Position numbers and translations under genes: made by a program. DNA of 64,000 nucleotides, taken from the NCBI GenBank assembly GCA_019843655.1, contig JACDQD010000004.1, forward strand, positions 25,555,872 through 25,619,871. The letters run 5' to 3'. Positions 13,107 through 27,596 of the stretch are shown piece by piece. Origin of the DNA: Lethocerus indicus (taxonomy: Eukaryota > Arthropoda > Insecta > Hemiptera > Belostomatidae). Below the pieces are notes generated by a model. That model saw only the letters and a program-made list of their open reading frames with translations. It was not told where the DNA came from and ran no database searches. Every line of letters begins with the position of its first letter. Position 1 is the stretch's first letter.

Positions 13107-16100
13107 ATGTACGCTAGAAGTGAAAAAGAGAAGGACAGCCGGAGCAGCGGAATTGGTTTCGACCTGTAGTATTGTACCCTGGACACCTAAAAGGAGGAAA
13201 GCATGCGACTTCAGCAACGACAAAATTAATCTAAATTATAATTCTGCTTGCGTTTCGTTCATTCTCAGGATACTCTTGAGTCATCCTGGGTTTACTAGTA
13301 ACCCATTAATGCTGTCTATGTATGCATGTACTGTTGCTTTTTGGCTTGCAGAATTATAATACGGATTTTTTTAATCAACTCTATTCAATCAATTACGGTC
13401 GAAAAACGTAAACTTAAAGTCTTATCCTGATGGCCCGATGGGTCTCACTGTAATCGTCTAATTTCTCGTGTACAGCGTAAATATTAGCATAAAATTAGTA
13501 AAATAAAAACACACAATAGAAGAGAAAAACATATTTATTTGGGAAAAGGCTGTTTGTTGGCCTGCGAGAGTTTGGAAACAAGTCGAAATGGGACCATGGA
13601 AATAACATATTTTCTTCATTTTTATAAATAGTTCCTACCAGAAATTACTATTTTGACAGTTTTATGCGGAACTAAAATAATGGTATCGCGAATTAATGGA
13701 AAATGGTGTAAACCGAGTACCAGGTAGGTAAAATTTTCATTAATACTGCAACGACAATAACATATTTGAACACCATATCCAGGCTCAACTATCAATCCGG
13801 CGTAGTTTTTGCTTGCAAATATGGCATTTCTCCGGCATTCAATGCTTCATCCGTAATTTTTGCTGTCGCTCTCCGAAAATGGAATATACGAGGGGGAATA
13901 AAAAGGACCGCGAGAGTCACTTTACGGTAATATTATTACCGCAATAGATAGAGGGGTACCAGCCAACGGCCTGCGTTGACCCTGACGGCGGGCTCCTCTT
14001 TTAGTTTGGGCCGGCTTATATTCCTGGTGGGAAGCCAAATTTAATTTCACCCGAGTCGACACCACGTGCCCGGGGCTCCGGAGAACGTGACTCGATAGCA
14101 GAAAGGACTCTGCAGGAAGGAAATAAGACGAAGGCTCGACCAATCCATTTGAACCAATCATACTTTATAGTGTAAAGTAATAGGACGTGAATACTTCAAA
14201 TGGACGCCAAAGGTACCCTATTAGTGAAAGTCATAAGGTTTCCCTGAAGTCGTCATTTATCAAGATAAACAAATATGATTACGGTTACCGAAGTTACGGT
14301 TTAGTTACGCAGATATTTGCGTACAATTCTTCATGAACTTATTCCTTCTTTTTCTTCGATTCACACACCGTAACTTGCCCCATGTAAAAACGCTCATAGT
14401 TTTGCTTGGCACACATTTTCATGCGAATCACCGTCCCAGCCTGGCAATAATTCGTCAACAACTGATATGACCGTGAACGACTATCGAACGTTCGGAAGCC
14501 CGGCAATTCCTTAAGCCACAGAAGAAAATAACGTTGAGAATTACGTAATACGAAAACCCTACAAAAGCAAATAGTTCGACGAGGTGGTTGTGACCAATTT
14601 CCATGTATCAACGAAATAGTTAAAAAATGGCGTTCAATATGAATTAATGATAGAAAATAAATACGCCGGTTATTTCTTATAATCGTGTATAGTATGTAAT
14701 CACTCACATGTCATCCATAGCCGCGTGCACTAGAACGTATTGGTACTAAAACAGAGCCGCATACTAACCTGTGAACGAGAAAACAAATATTAATTATACA
14801 AATACAAAAATATAAGACCATATAACAAGGGTTACAGACTTTCAAATTGACATTTGATTTTCGTTTGTTTTGATACAGCAAAGTTTAATACAGCAAAGTA
14901 TATGGTTTCACAAGTCATGTGAATTAAATTGGGAATGGTGATAGGCAAAACGCAGAGACTGTGGTCAAAATTCGGTGGGCAAACTATAATTGTTAGTGGA
15001 AAATATAATATTTATAGAGGGTGAAGTGTATGAGTCTGTAAACAATAATTCGGCAATGTTGACTGCCCAAATTGTCCAGGAAGATTCGCGGGTTCTTGAA
15101 ATAAACACTCTTTGGCACACTTCAGTAGAAGAAACAGAAAGAACGTAATTTTTTATACTTTCTTTTCTCTGGTCGCTCGTAAACCTACGAAAATAACCGC
15201 GGAGTACGATCATTTGCCAAGATATTGAGGCATTTTGGCAGCCGATTTAGGCCACGGGTTCCCACCCAGAAGAGTGGGGTTATCGGGAGATAAACACAAA
15301 AATGTTTCCTTTTAAACTGAAATTTCAAAAAATATTTAACGAAACAATCAAGTTCCAATTACACTATCCATATAATGATCCACAACTTTATTCTCTACTA
15401 GATGAAATCTAAAATGTTATAGTACAACATCGGGATACAGACAAGCAATGTAATTACATGGACGCGATAGTACATCTCACAGGGGATCTCAAGATAAACA
15501 AATGGAAATTTAATGCAAAATTTCCGCACGATACAGTTGTATTTTAAATAAAATAATTAAACACAAACATCGAGAATATACAAGGCGGGCATTAATTTCT
15601 TGCTACGTTTTGAATTTTTTAAAATATTTTACCTGTTTAATCATAATAAGTAATGAAGAAACTACTAACTATATGCGGGGTATTGTCCCACAGAGAATGG
15701 CATTCAGCGACAAAACCAAAGAATGCATCGAGAACAGTCAGCGAGCCGTGAAGGACTCGCCGCTAAGAGAACAAGGTCTGATCGCCCGCTATCAAAGTCA
15801 TCGGGTCATCACCGTTTAGTGTTTACATCATCACAGTGCTTTTATATACAATATATAAATATTTATGTAGCCGTTTATATCTTCATTAAATATGAGTAGA
15901 GACTATAAGAATTAGCCCAAACAAGAAAAACAAATAATCAATACACTTAGCGAATTTTCAGATTAAATAAACAAAATATTTCTTAAAATGTTATACGGAA
16001 CATTGGAAATATTTTAATAATCCTTAAAGTGTTAATAGTGAATTAATATTTTAAGTGTTTGGAATTTCAAATAAAAAAAAATAAAACTCCTAGTGGAGTA

Positions 16101-19100
16101 AATAATTGGCCAAAAACCCTTCTACACTCGATCGGGATCGCGATTCTATAAAAATTGATATTATAAGGAATAAATTAGCATACAAAAAACAATTTGAACC
16201 TGCAGTAAAAATATGCAAACGAAATGCACGGCATTTCGTGGACCCTTTGTCTTAATTAATGCAAATCTCCGATAATAAAGTCCGCCTGGTTTGTGAGAGA
16301 GTTTAAGCGGCTAGTAGACGACAAATGAACCCAATTGACAGACGAAAAAGCGGGTACGAAGATACAACAGGTCCCGGGGGCCCGGGATAAAAGTGGAGAA
16401 GCGAAGAAGCCGATAAGCGGCGCATCGAGGCTTGACCCGGCCTTGACCCCGGGCCCGCTCTGATAATAATTGGAGCCCCAGGGCCAGGGACATTCCCCGT
16501 CGCCGCAACCACCTCCAACTCTAGTCGCTCTTCCCAACTCTACTTTCCCCCCGTTACAAGACAAAGTTGAAGCGGATCACAAAACGCCCGGGACGCGGAT
16601 CGGGGAATCTGGGTCGGGATTGGGAAGAACAAACGCCCTCTCCATCTCGAATCGGAATTTCACCCATTACAGAAAAAACAACAAATCCTGAAAAGAACAA
16701 ATCCTTACAGACTTAGTTCCCAATGCTTAACGAAAAGTTTGAGAAAAGCTGTATACAACCAAATTAATATTTAATCAGAAACCCACAATTATTTTATTTG
16801 AATTTTTGTAGGCACGACTAGGCATTTTGATAAATTCAAAATTAGCCATCATTTCGCGGAAACAAAAACGTTGACTACATTTCAAATAAATAATATTTTT
16901 ATCGTTATAGTTCAGTATTGTTGGCCGAAGGAGGAAGGTGATAAATAAGTCGAAACTTGTCTAGGTGTGATGAAAGGGGGGGGTTGCAAAAATACGTTCA
17001 ATTACTCCTACAGAACATTGAGGTAACGCTTAACGTATGATGATCACCTGCAAGTATATATAAAATTAAAAATCGTTATATAAGACGAATAAGGCGAAAA
17101 TAGAAATTATGTTGCACGTGAAATGATTAGAACGGAAAAGAAAACAATAATGTAGATTTTCTAGCGAGTATAATTTATGATCCTATTAGACCCCAATTTT
17201 GAGAAGGGCGCCCAATTCTCTTTCTGATTTTATCAATCAAATTACACAATTCTTAATGTGGATGAGAATTAGAAAACTTTCAGGCTTCCAATCGATTGGG
17301 TAATACAGGTTGCCGTTGCAAAACGAACGATTGGTAATTGACAAAGTGTCGAACAACAGTGTCGATTATTAATTTAAAGACTACAAATTATATATGAACT
17401 CCATTCGTCGTAATGTCAATAAAATGGTGACGATTATCTCTCTTTGAGTACCCACTTCATAAAAACGGGACACAAAAACAGGGCGTTTACAGAGAATATT
17501 TATTTCCTCGTTAACTACCCTTCACTCTGTTTTCAGCATCATTAAGGCGCGCAATGAAATTTCGCGAAGTGGAAAGTATCACTAAGGTGAATAACTGATG
17601 CAATTGAATAGAATTATTATCAACCATGCTCAATGATTATATACACATGCTTTCTTATTTCTTATCGCTGTTTTCATTATTGTTTAATTGAAGAACGCCG
17701 AATGTAGCAGTATAATATAAGTAGTATCATTTATCATTGATATTTATCATCAGGACTATGTGTAAGTCAGTTGACTTATCTAATCTGCGGCGATTTGCCA
17801 ATATACATTGGGGAACAATATTTACCCGCACGGTTCAGTAGCCAAATCTTTTGCACTCTGCAGGGGACAATACTATTTTCTTTTACGATTACCATTAATA
17901 AACGTAAAAATCGTAATTTTATACGAGCAATGATTTATTCCTTCGTCTGCGGGAGCGAGATTTCATCCGCTACGACGGGTACAAGAACCTACTTCGGGGG
18001 GAATACTCAAGTTCTCCAGGGGTATATGAAGGCCTGTGGGGTTACGTGGTAATGTGGTAATGGGTGTCTCTCTATTTATTAGTCAATTTATTTTTTCATG
18101 TCTCTGTTTTTCATTTCTGTAATTATATGAAAAGGGGTGGGTATTGGGGCATAAGATTCTGTCTACCCGTGAGTTTGCCCCCAACCTACACTTTTTTTTT
18201 ATAATTCAATTATCAGTTAACCGGTGTACTGGCAAATAATGAATTCGATGTCCATGTTATACTAGCGTATGGAAAGTTTAGCCTTGACACGGGGTAGTTG
18301 GTACACTAGTGGCGGGTAAAGGGGTGAGTGGGATCGATGCTGACCCGGTTTTCCGACTGGGCCTACTACCTTTCGACCTGGTTACCCGACCCTGTGCCCG
18401 CCTCCTGATTCTCGCCGGTAGAAAACAAACTCGACAACTTTGTCGGACTTTGTTACTTTGCCGGGACCAAACCGGGGGGAGAGAATACAACGGCGCGTTG
18501 TTTTCACGTCACTATTCTGCTAAGCAAATTTCTGACAGGTCACGACTGAGAAATAAAAATCTCATATTGCATACACAAACACAATTAAAACAATTGCAAG
18601 GTTGTCTGATTATATCCATGGGATATTTCCCAGCCACAAAAGGTGAATTGTAGGTGGGTCTGCTGACCAATTAGCGAACCGAAATGAGTATACATGGTTG
18701 TGTAAATCATATATATTCTTATTTCGTATAAAATTAAGTACGGCAGCACTGACGTCCTTTCTACAGCAAAAAATATACTAACGCTAATCCGTTTAAAGAA
18801 ATTATATAACAGATTACAAAAAATAAGGAATGTCGTTATAGTCGGTATAGTGTTATAAGATAGCGTAACAGTCGCAAGAACTCATTGCTATAAGAGAAAC
18901 AGTTTCAACAACCCCGATAGAGAATGCGAATACATTTGTAGCACAGAAATGCAGCGAGCTCTAAATCGTGTTACTTCTTCTGATGTAATGTGTTTAGTTG
19001 GTATTCATTCGCGTTCATTGTTCTCCGACTGTCCTTGAACTTTCGGGACAACCTACACACAACTCTCCGGCATAAAACAATTACTTAATAAAAGCCCGTA

Positions 19101-20720
19101 CAGCAACACGGCTTATTGTTCTCCGGCGAGACAATCGGTTAGTGGGGAGGAGGCTAAGGGATGGGAATCGGAGCAATTGTTCACGTTGTCGTACACGGAT
19201 ATGCTCGCGTTTTAGTAAATTTTATTTACTTAAACAATAATCAGGGACAGAGAGAATATGGAATTTTCAATATAGTCAGGAAAATCACCTGCAAACCTGC
19301 GAAATATGAACTGTATATACCGAAAATATTTGTGAATCGTTAGTAACTGAACAATTGATGGAGAACAATTTTAGTACATGTTTTTAAAGTATTCTAGATG
19401 ACTGCGTCTTCGACCAAGATGAAGAAATTCCGCCATGGGAGTCTAAAATTTAACACCCCAGGAAAATCAAATATTAAACTAAAAATAAAGACCACATGTT
19501 GTATGTTTACAAGTAATATCTCGTTGAAAATATCTTCTATTGTATCCCGTTGCATTCAGTCACGAAACAGAAAATCCGTAAAAGCGCCTAAAAGCAATAG
19601 GCGAACGGTGCGGGCCAAGATTTCCCAAAGAGGGAGACGTGGGATGTTCCTCCATTTACTTTCGAGACAATGGACAAGAGGGACGGCGAGGAGTCCTCTC
19701 GGATTCGACTGTATCAGTCGCCTTGGCAACGCCGAGGGTTGTAATGGCGGCAAGAGCACATTGTCGAAATTCGCAGGCTCGTGAGCGCGCTCGACTCACA
19801 ATGGGGGTAGGAAGGGGGCGTCCCTCCAACCAACCCATTTCGTCGTTTAGAGTGCCCCTGCAGCCACATCATTGTTCTGTCCTATTTATGACCCCCTCCA
19901 CCCCTCCCCGAAAGTCCATTCTATTAAATACCTGCGCACTATCAATACCGGCAACAATGGTTTCCAATAGACAATAGGGAAACTATCAGAATTCCCTTAT
20001 ACCATATACCGCGCGCCTTAAAAGCGTCGTCGGCGGATCGGGGGACATAAAACTCACGAACTTTGTCAAAACTGAATTTACGAGGAAGGGAGAGCGCTTT
20101 CCCGCATAATGACGAACAATGACTTTCATCGTCCGGATGTACAAAAAAACCGTCGGCACCAGGTGTGGGGAAACAATTTTCTTGAAAACTTTCCAGATAC
20201 TTCGGACGCCTAGGCTCCGTAACACTGTCTCCTCAAAACACATATTTAAAATTTGTATTGAATAATATTTCTTCCATTCACACATAAATACAAACTGTTA
20301 TTAAATAATCTAATTAAAAAGCCTAATACAACATGTGTAATGAAAATTAAACAAAGAATGATAACATTCTTTAATAAAACTATAAAATTGGCTGAATAAA
20401 TAAGACTTAAATAAATACTAGTTGCAGTGTATGGAATGCTACTGACGTGTGGTGACAATCTCAAGATTTATGGCAATAAAAGTGTTAAAATTAATTATCG
20501 ACGGTTAACACTGATATTCTACAAGTGAAGGCATCCAGTTTCTTTTCATTCACGAACCGATACAATGTTTTGTGATAGGCGGTTCATCGGGCTGAAAAAA
20601 AAACCAGGTGTGACGAAAGTGGAATTCTCCCTTTTCTTCGGGGACTCCCTTTGGCTCCGCTATTCTATTGATCTACAATTGCAAAACCCCGTGACCGCCC
20701 TCACCCCCACAGGTCTGTAC

Positions 20721-20752
20721 GGGTCTTGGTAGGGGGAGGGGACGGAGGGGGG
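20721..20752 (+). other. G-run cluster, possible G-quadruplex
   Basis: Four G-tracts (20721-20723, 20732-20736, 20738-20741, 20747-20752) lie in 32 bases, with spacers of 8, 1 and 5 bases. This is close to the usual quadruplex pattern. It sits in a GC-rich island at 20640-20900. Confidence 0.45.
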
Positions 20753-23725
20753 TCGTGGACGACCGAAAATACTGTTACGAGGTATACTGTTCGGGTGGAT
20801 TTATGCCCGGCCCTAACATTATAGGGCCCCGGGCCACGCTGTCCTTTACCCAAGGACGGCGGCTTCGACCCACTGTCCTTTGAGACCTGAACTTTACAAC
20901 CCCCCCGACACCCGTCCGCCGCTACTACTAACCTTATTATTATCCGCGAAACCTTTATCGAGTAACATGCATTATACTTGACATTGGCTTTGGGAAAATT
21001 TTTGGCCGTCCACCCAACGCTACGCGGGGCCGGTCATAACGTTTTACACTATTTTGCTTGTAATAATTGCTATTAACTTGTAATAAGATAAGTAAAAGAG
21101 ATGAGAAAATAAAATAACGAAATAAATAAATTTCTGCGTTTGTTGGACGCGAAATGATTTACGAGATATGAAAAGAAAGCCATGGAGAAAGTGAAACAAG
21201 CTCTAAAGAGTGTTATTGAGATATGCAGGTGATACTGGACCGAGGGCAGCACCAGAATCGTCTGATAAGAGCTGTCGCTCCGGTCTGGGTCCTCACAATA
21301 ATCGCTTTGCACATTACAAATGTAAACTAAATTCGCTATTCAAAAGTAAACACTACTTTCTTTCTTTACAAATCGAATACTGATACTTACAATGTCACAG
21401 TGGAAAATAAATGAGATAAAAGCCGATTCTCGAAGTAGGAAGAAAAATATTTACAGATATGAAATAATTAATTAGATTAATTTAAAAAAAATAATCCTCG
21501 AATTCTCGGAGTATTATTACTCTTCCAATAGAATAAAAATGCAGTATAGAGTAACAATGCCAGTGCTAACAGTGATATTTCGTCTAACAAACATATGCGC
21601 GAATAAGGCTAAAAACTGAAACATGTAATGCATACATCCCAAAAAACCGGGTGGAGCCGAATACTTACAGAATTTTGATAAAAAATTAACTGAAACGGAA
21701 ACATCTACGCTTCAGAGAGCCGCTCGGGTTATTCATTTTATGTCGTTATAACATTCGGGACCTCTCAGCCGAAAATCTCCCTACAACATGCCATCGGTCC
21801 ACGAATTTATCGACTTTTGTTTTTACTCGACCCGGAAACTTTAGTGGTCTCGAACGGACTTTCAAGAGCACTGGAGCGCGCGCCGAAGATCGAGGGTCGT
21901 CGTCAACGATTCGGCGAAACGAGGACCTCGAAGGTGTACCCGGGGGGGGACGGGGTAGGTAAAGTCAGAGGTAGTTGGAGGGCCGGTAAAAAAACTCCTG
22001 CGGTCGGATTTACGGCCGGGGCGCGCTGGGGGAGAGGAAGCCCGATGAAATATCTCCCAGTCTCGAAACTCCGAACGTCGACGGTTCTTCGGCTATTTTC
22101 GTTTACTCTTACAGAGTCGGCATCGAGGTACCCGGCCGGCGGAATGCGGGGCCAATAGAAGAGGATTCAGGCTCCGACTTGGAGAAGCTCGGCCTCGTCG
22201 GAGATTTTTTAAAACACCGTTGTAATATTACATCCCATTTTAAAGTTGAATTGTCGTTGCGCCGCCACCACTTTAAGTTATGCCATTTCATTAATATACG
22301 ATTATTATCGCAAACAGGTTAGAACGCGAAGAGCCCGCGCCCTATTTTAAATAATAAATAAACGCGTGTCCAATAGCATACAAAAACATTTTGTATGATA
22401 AAATAAATGTTTAAATTTATGGTAAGCATTTTTGTTTATTATTTTATTTTGGCATCGGCATCTGAGGCCATGAGGCAACGACGCGATTATTATTTTGGTA
22501 AAAAGGTGACCTGAAACTTTTTAACATAAAAATATAATATGGCTTTTATGTTAATACATAAAAAAATTATTTTCCATTAGTAAAAACGTAATAAACAACG
22601 TCTTAAAAAAAATTCTTTGTTGCATGTGAATCAGTAATTTATACTAATAAATTCGATTTTTTAATTTGTACGTTATCTTGTATTTTTCGCTTATTTCAGA
22701 TACATTTGTTTTCGTAACCGTTACGTAAGTTTTTATTACGTAATACAAAAATAAAATAAAAACGTAGTTTATTAAAAATTTGTAGCAGAATCGTAGAAAC
22801 GGAACAGAGATTGAGAATAAATTTAATAGAAATATAAAACGGTAATTTTCCAGTCTTACTGCCCCATAATACTTGAAAAAGAAGCACATTAAATTGGTCA
22901 TCATCTGCATTAATAACGGGCAATCACGGGCGAATAAATACAGACTTGATTGATAATAACCGGTGGTATTACTAACGCGGCCACTTGTCGAGAACGACAA
23001 AACAGTGATGGTACAAATGGAGTTGCATTTCCTACTCATTCATTTGATCACATTAATTATTCTACATCCGGAAGGTGTCGCAGCTTAATGCTTATGATAA
23101 CACCTTTTTTAAACAATTATCGAAAATTTAATGAAAATTAAAGTGTTCTACTTTTGAGTAAAGTTTTTATCTTAATTTAAATGTTCGAGAATATATTTCG
23201 AAAGTGTAGGCATATAAATATCGGGGAGATGTGGTAAATTGCCCCACGAAAAACTACTTTAACAAACACAGAATTGTTCTGAAGGTATAGACCAAAATCG
23301 TTTAATTTGTTCATACTGTCGAAACGACAACGAAACTTCTGACACGAAACAGCGTTTTTTCCTCTTCGGTTCGACAATTAGCGGGAATTTCCAACAGATG
23401 TCAAGTTCAAGGTTTGTATTCAGCCGGCGGAAAATATTGGGGCCTCGGCTGGGGCCGACGGAGCGTTCAAAAACCGCAGTGGCAGTCCCATTCAGAAACA
23501 GGCGGCGATCGGCCGATGATCGGTTATGAAGATCCCGCCGCCGGCCTATTTTAAATCGACGGGAGTGAGTACAACCAGCGTGCCGTAGTGGGGTTAGGGG
23601 GCCAGATGAGGTCAACGCTCCGGGCTCACAGAATCAATACGAGTCGTGGGGATACGCACGAGGGCCCACGCACCTCGCGCTCATCATAGACCGCCCGCCC
23701 AGCCAGGAGCGGCCTTCATCGGCGA

Positions 23726-23745
23726 GACACCCCTACAGGGGTGTC
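23726..23745. repeat. Short perfect inverted repeat
   Basis: GACACCCCT and AGGGGTGTC are separated by two bases, a 9-bp stem inside a GC-rich island. It is too short and isolated to assign as a terminator or RNA gene. Confidence 0.6.
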
Positions 23746-25699
23746 ACAACACCAAGTCACTACCAACATCTACACACTTTTTATACAAAAAATATTTGAA
23801 ATAGAAATATAAAACAGTAATCTGGCTCCTAAACAAAAGTAAATGTCACAACATATGAATTTAATAAATTGATCATTTGATTCGCTTCGAACTGTCACTA
23901 ATCAGTTTCCTACTGATTAATCACCTGGGTCGAAATCACCTATAGTGACTACAATGGTACCCTTCGAGCCGATTATGCTTACTGACTTATTGCACCTAGG
24001 GGCTTAATGATCTCTGTGAAATATCTGCAAACCCGAGAAAGACGCATTTAAGCAGTACTACACGAATCTTAATTCCTAGTCTTTATTTCAGCACGGTCTA
24101 TTAATATATGGAATAACACTTTTATTATACATCGCACCTGGGACTTGCAATTGGTCAAAAAAGTGTATACAATCAGTGATCTCCAATCTCTTCAATATCA
24201 CTAATTATAGAACTTTATATATCGTATCCCTCCCCCCGTAGTTTTGGCAGTCCAGGTTACCTCCCTTTTTGTAAATTGGACAAATCTCCAATTATCCAGT
24301 TATTCTGAAAGTATAAAATAGGGAGGCGGGTTCTATACAGAGAGTTATGCCCGGAGAAACATCACCAGAAAGCAATTCTAGACTGACAGTACCACTGTTT
24401 GTTCCCTGAAACTTTTATTACCCTACCTTTCAACAACTTAATGAAATGACTGTACCACTTTCGGTAATGAGCGCGCAAAATCCACATTACACATCATCCA
24501 TAAGTAACGAGTTCTTGAACGTAAACGAGCTCATACAGAAATTGAGTCGGTTCAAGAAGTGTTCTCTCTCTCTCAAATTAACGTAAATGGATACGGACAG
24601 ATATAATAACCCGTTAGAAATAAATTGTACTAAAGAATAACACGAATCGAAGATAAATATTCTAATTTCTAACAATTATAAATAGATGTCTCTTTAGCTG
24701 ATACTAAAAAGAAAGTTGTTTCGATTCCACAAGCAATTTTTCTGGTTTTCCTAATTTATGTAGCGCAATGAGGTGCAACGCCTCGTTATGCGGTCCACAA
24801 ATCTTAAGACTAGGAAGAAAAACTGAGAAATATGTTACAGCGTAATCTTTTTTTTCCTCGACTACGAACCCCTAACGGCTTTACAATTTATAATGGCCTC
24901 GAATGAGTTATATCCTTGGCGGGAGATTTCAAGCGTTATAGGACCCGTTACCGAGGTAAAACCGGTCCACCTATTATTCTAGGGGCTAAGGGTAGCCAGG
25001 CCCCATTCCGTCCCTACAAGGTAAAGAGCCAACTTAATATTAAATTATTTACTTCGAGAACAATTAAATTACTCCACAGGTTTTGTTTTGCTTTTCAATC
25101 GGTTTCACCGAAAATACGCTCAAGACTTTCACGCGAATATTAGGCCTGCGCGATACACACTGCCCAACCGCTTTCCGCCCGGTACAATAGAACCTCCGAG
25201 TGAAAGCGAAAACGATCTGGCAGGTTGTCGGGGAAGGGGGGGGGGTGTTCGGCCGGAAGAAAACGAGAGTGAAGAACGCGATGCCTCCGCTTGAATAACA
25301 AATCGGTGGAAAGCGGCGGGGACACGTTTCCAGGAGGTGGTAAGGACACACACACTGGGCGGCGGTCGCCGAACGATGCGGTCATTTTAAAGTCAAAACC
25401 GTCCCAGATAACTCGGACTCAATCCAACCTTGAACCCGCGGCAAGAGCCAATCCTAAAACAAACAAGAGGATAACAGCCCGCCCCTTTCGACCAGACTCT
25501 GGAAAACTACCTACAACTCTAAAAAGCGGTCACTATAAATTATTTTACTCGATTAATAAAATAAATAAATCTATAGGAAATATAATTAATTATAAACATT
25601 CGACTAGAAAATTGGTATTTAAGACACAGAAGAAAGGCATTATTGAAATTATTGGGATGACACGATAATATTAACTTTAGAATTTATAACCCCATACCC

Positions 25700-25965
25700 G
25701 ACTCAAAAGAATCGACCGAAACAGAAAATTTGGACTCTTAAGGCCATTACTAAAACGGACATCGAAATTGACCTTAAGTAACGAACCAACAATATACAAA
25801 ACAATACTAAAACCGACATGGACATATGGCATAGAGCTATGGGGTTCCACCAAGACATCCAACATCACTTCCAATCAAAAGTCCTTCGCACCACCCTTAA
25901 TGCTCCTTGGTATGCCGAACAAAGTTCTATTATTGATCAATAAAGAATTAGAAAGATTCGTTTCA
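25700..25965 (+). mobile_element. Decayed Jockey-type non-LTR retrotransposon fragment (end of reverse transcriptase ORF)
   Basis: Translation in one frame gives RPLLKRTSKLTLSN and then YKTILKPTWTYGIELWGS, followed by TKTSNI. This is the hallmark stretch at the C-terminal side of Jockey-clade reverse transcriptases (typically (L)YK(T/S)ILKP.WTYGIQLWG). The next family block, FQSKVLR.TLNAPWY, is present but in a different frame from about 25870, and PNKVLL returns in the first frame, so at least two frameshifts have occurred. The fragment is a few hundred bases of an element that is normally several kilobases, with no 5' part and no clear poly(A) tail seen. It is a dead copy. Confidence 0.85.
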
Positions 25966-27540
25966 ACGGACCGAACTAATTATCTACCCATTGCAAGTCA
26001 GTTGATTTTTTGTGTACGGTTTAGTCGTAATTATTTCTGTTTCAACTAATTGTACCCATTACGACACCAAGAAAACCGAATTTATGTATAATATACAATA
26101 ACCCAAAGACGCGTTAGCAATTAATGAGGTCCTAATCTATGGAGATTATCACCAACACGTGACTGAGTGAGCAAATAACGCGGGTGGGCCAAACGTTCTA
26201 TGGGGAGGGCGATAACAGGTATTGATAGAAAAGCTCAACTCTCCCGCGCACTTTAAGGCAAACTGGTGTTTGAGTTGGGCTTATTTGAATATTTTTTTTT
26301 TACTTTTTTTTGACGAATTCCTTTCATAATGCGTTGATTTTGCAATATAGGTTTTGGAATCCACAACCTGATTCCCAGCAGAGGACACGAGGAGTTATCA
26401 GTGTATTGGCCCATCGACTCACATGCCCAGATCAAACTAACTCAACAATTACAAACTAACATAATATTAAACAACGGCCCTCATATAGACAACTACATTA
26501 ATGATTAATTAATAAACACGAATAACTATTTACGGCCTACGACACTGAAATCACATATTAGGCGAAACAGTATAAATATTCGCAGTTTCCACTACCTGCC
26601 GTTCCTAATTGTCACCAATTTCACCGATTTAGCCTGCACTAAAAAAAGTCATATCGCCATAGTTACAGGGGAAAGTAAAGTGGTAACACGAAAAAGGCGT
26701 ATTTCGTTGCACAATTATTCTGCGTTTATTCACTCGCTACACAACTGTCATGTAAAAGCACTTCAACTGTGGTGACAGAATTACACACACTGAAGTGACA
26801 TGCACAAGTTTTTATGCAGAAAACAGGTCCCGCAATGAATGGAAAATTAACACACTGGATATTTCTTTTCTGCCATTCTCGAAAGAGAACGCCAGTATTT
26901 CATGCGTTTAACTCATTTCTCATTCATGTAGTTATAAAAATCTTTCGAATAATAAATTCCTTTAAATCGCCCGTTTTTAATAGGCAACATCAATTTATCG
27001 TAACTATTGCAGCAGATAGGCATTAGACAGTGCAATAATGCGATATTTGTACATACCTCGCTTTTCACCAAGAAGGGCAAGTTAGTTTATCATTTTTAAT
27101 TAAAGTTTTTGTATAATTTATTCAACGGGGGCAAGATATTCTACATTTTATTAGAGCTTTCACTTCGACACACTTTTGTTGTGAAAGTGTTAGAGTTGGG
27201 TGTAGAGAATTAGACTGCTAATTCCAAAAGCGCTCGCCTCCACTATAAAATATTGGGCTTCTCGCCCAAAAATTCAATGCAGGTATAAAAACAGGTGAAA
27301 TATATCTACCACTGAACGTGGTGAAAATCCCGTACATAACTGTCCCACTGTCTGAACATATTTTATCTAGATTCAACGTTATCTATTGTGGAAATAAAAA
27401 TGAAAATGACTGGGCCTCATAGGATTGTAGAACCCGTATAATAGAGTTTATAGAAACAATGGCAGATATATCGTTTTTAGACAGAAAATGTTTTAATACA
27501 GTGTTAATGTTATTAGATAATGAAAATTGTTCCAGTACTG

Positions 27541-27544
<4 letters not shown>

Positions 27545-27590
<46 letters not shown>
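27545..27590. repeat. (TA)n microsatellite
   Basis: About 23 uninterrupted AT units. Similar tracts occur at 54470-54495 and 60956-61004. Confidence 0.95.

Positions 27591-27596
<6 letters not shown>

Larger units (their letters stand above)
3431..25690. other. Gene-free region with many GC-rich islands
   Basis: I find no recognisable gene, RNA gene or intact transposon. Open frames are short and mostly out of family. The background is AT-rich with ordinary CpG content, interrupted by GC-rich islands of 200-400 bases, the clearest at about 8160-8400, 8870-9400, 9840-10150, 10530-10860, 13920-14160, 16280-16640, 19640-19960, 20640-20900, 21820-22200, 23420-23760 and 25180-25500. Simple repeats are listed separately. 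The islands could be regulatory elements or decayed repeats; sequence alone does not decide. The stretch may be intergenic or part of the first intron of the minus-strand KDM3-like gene. Confidence 0.55.
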
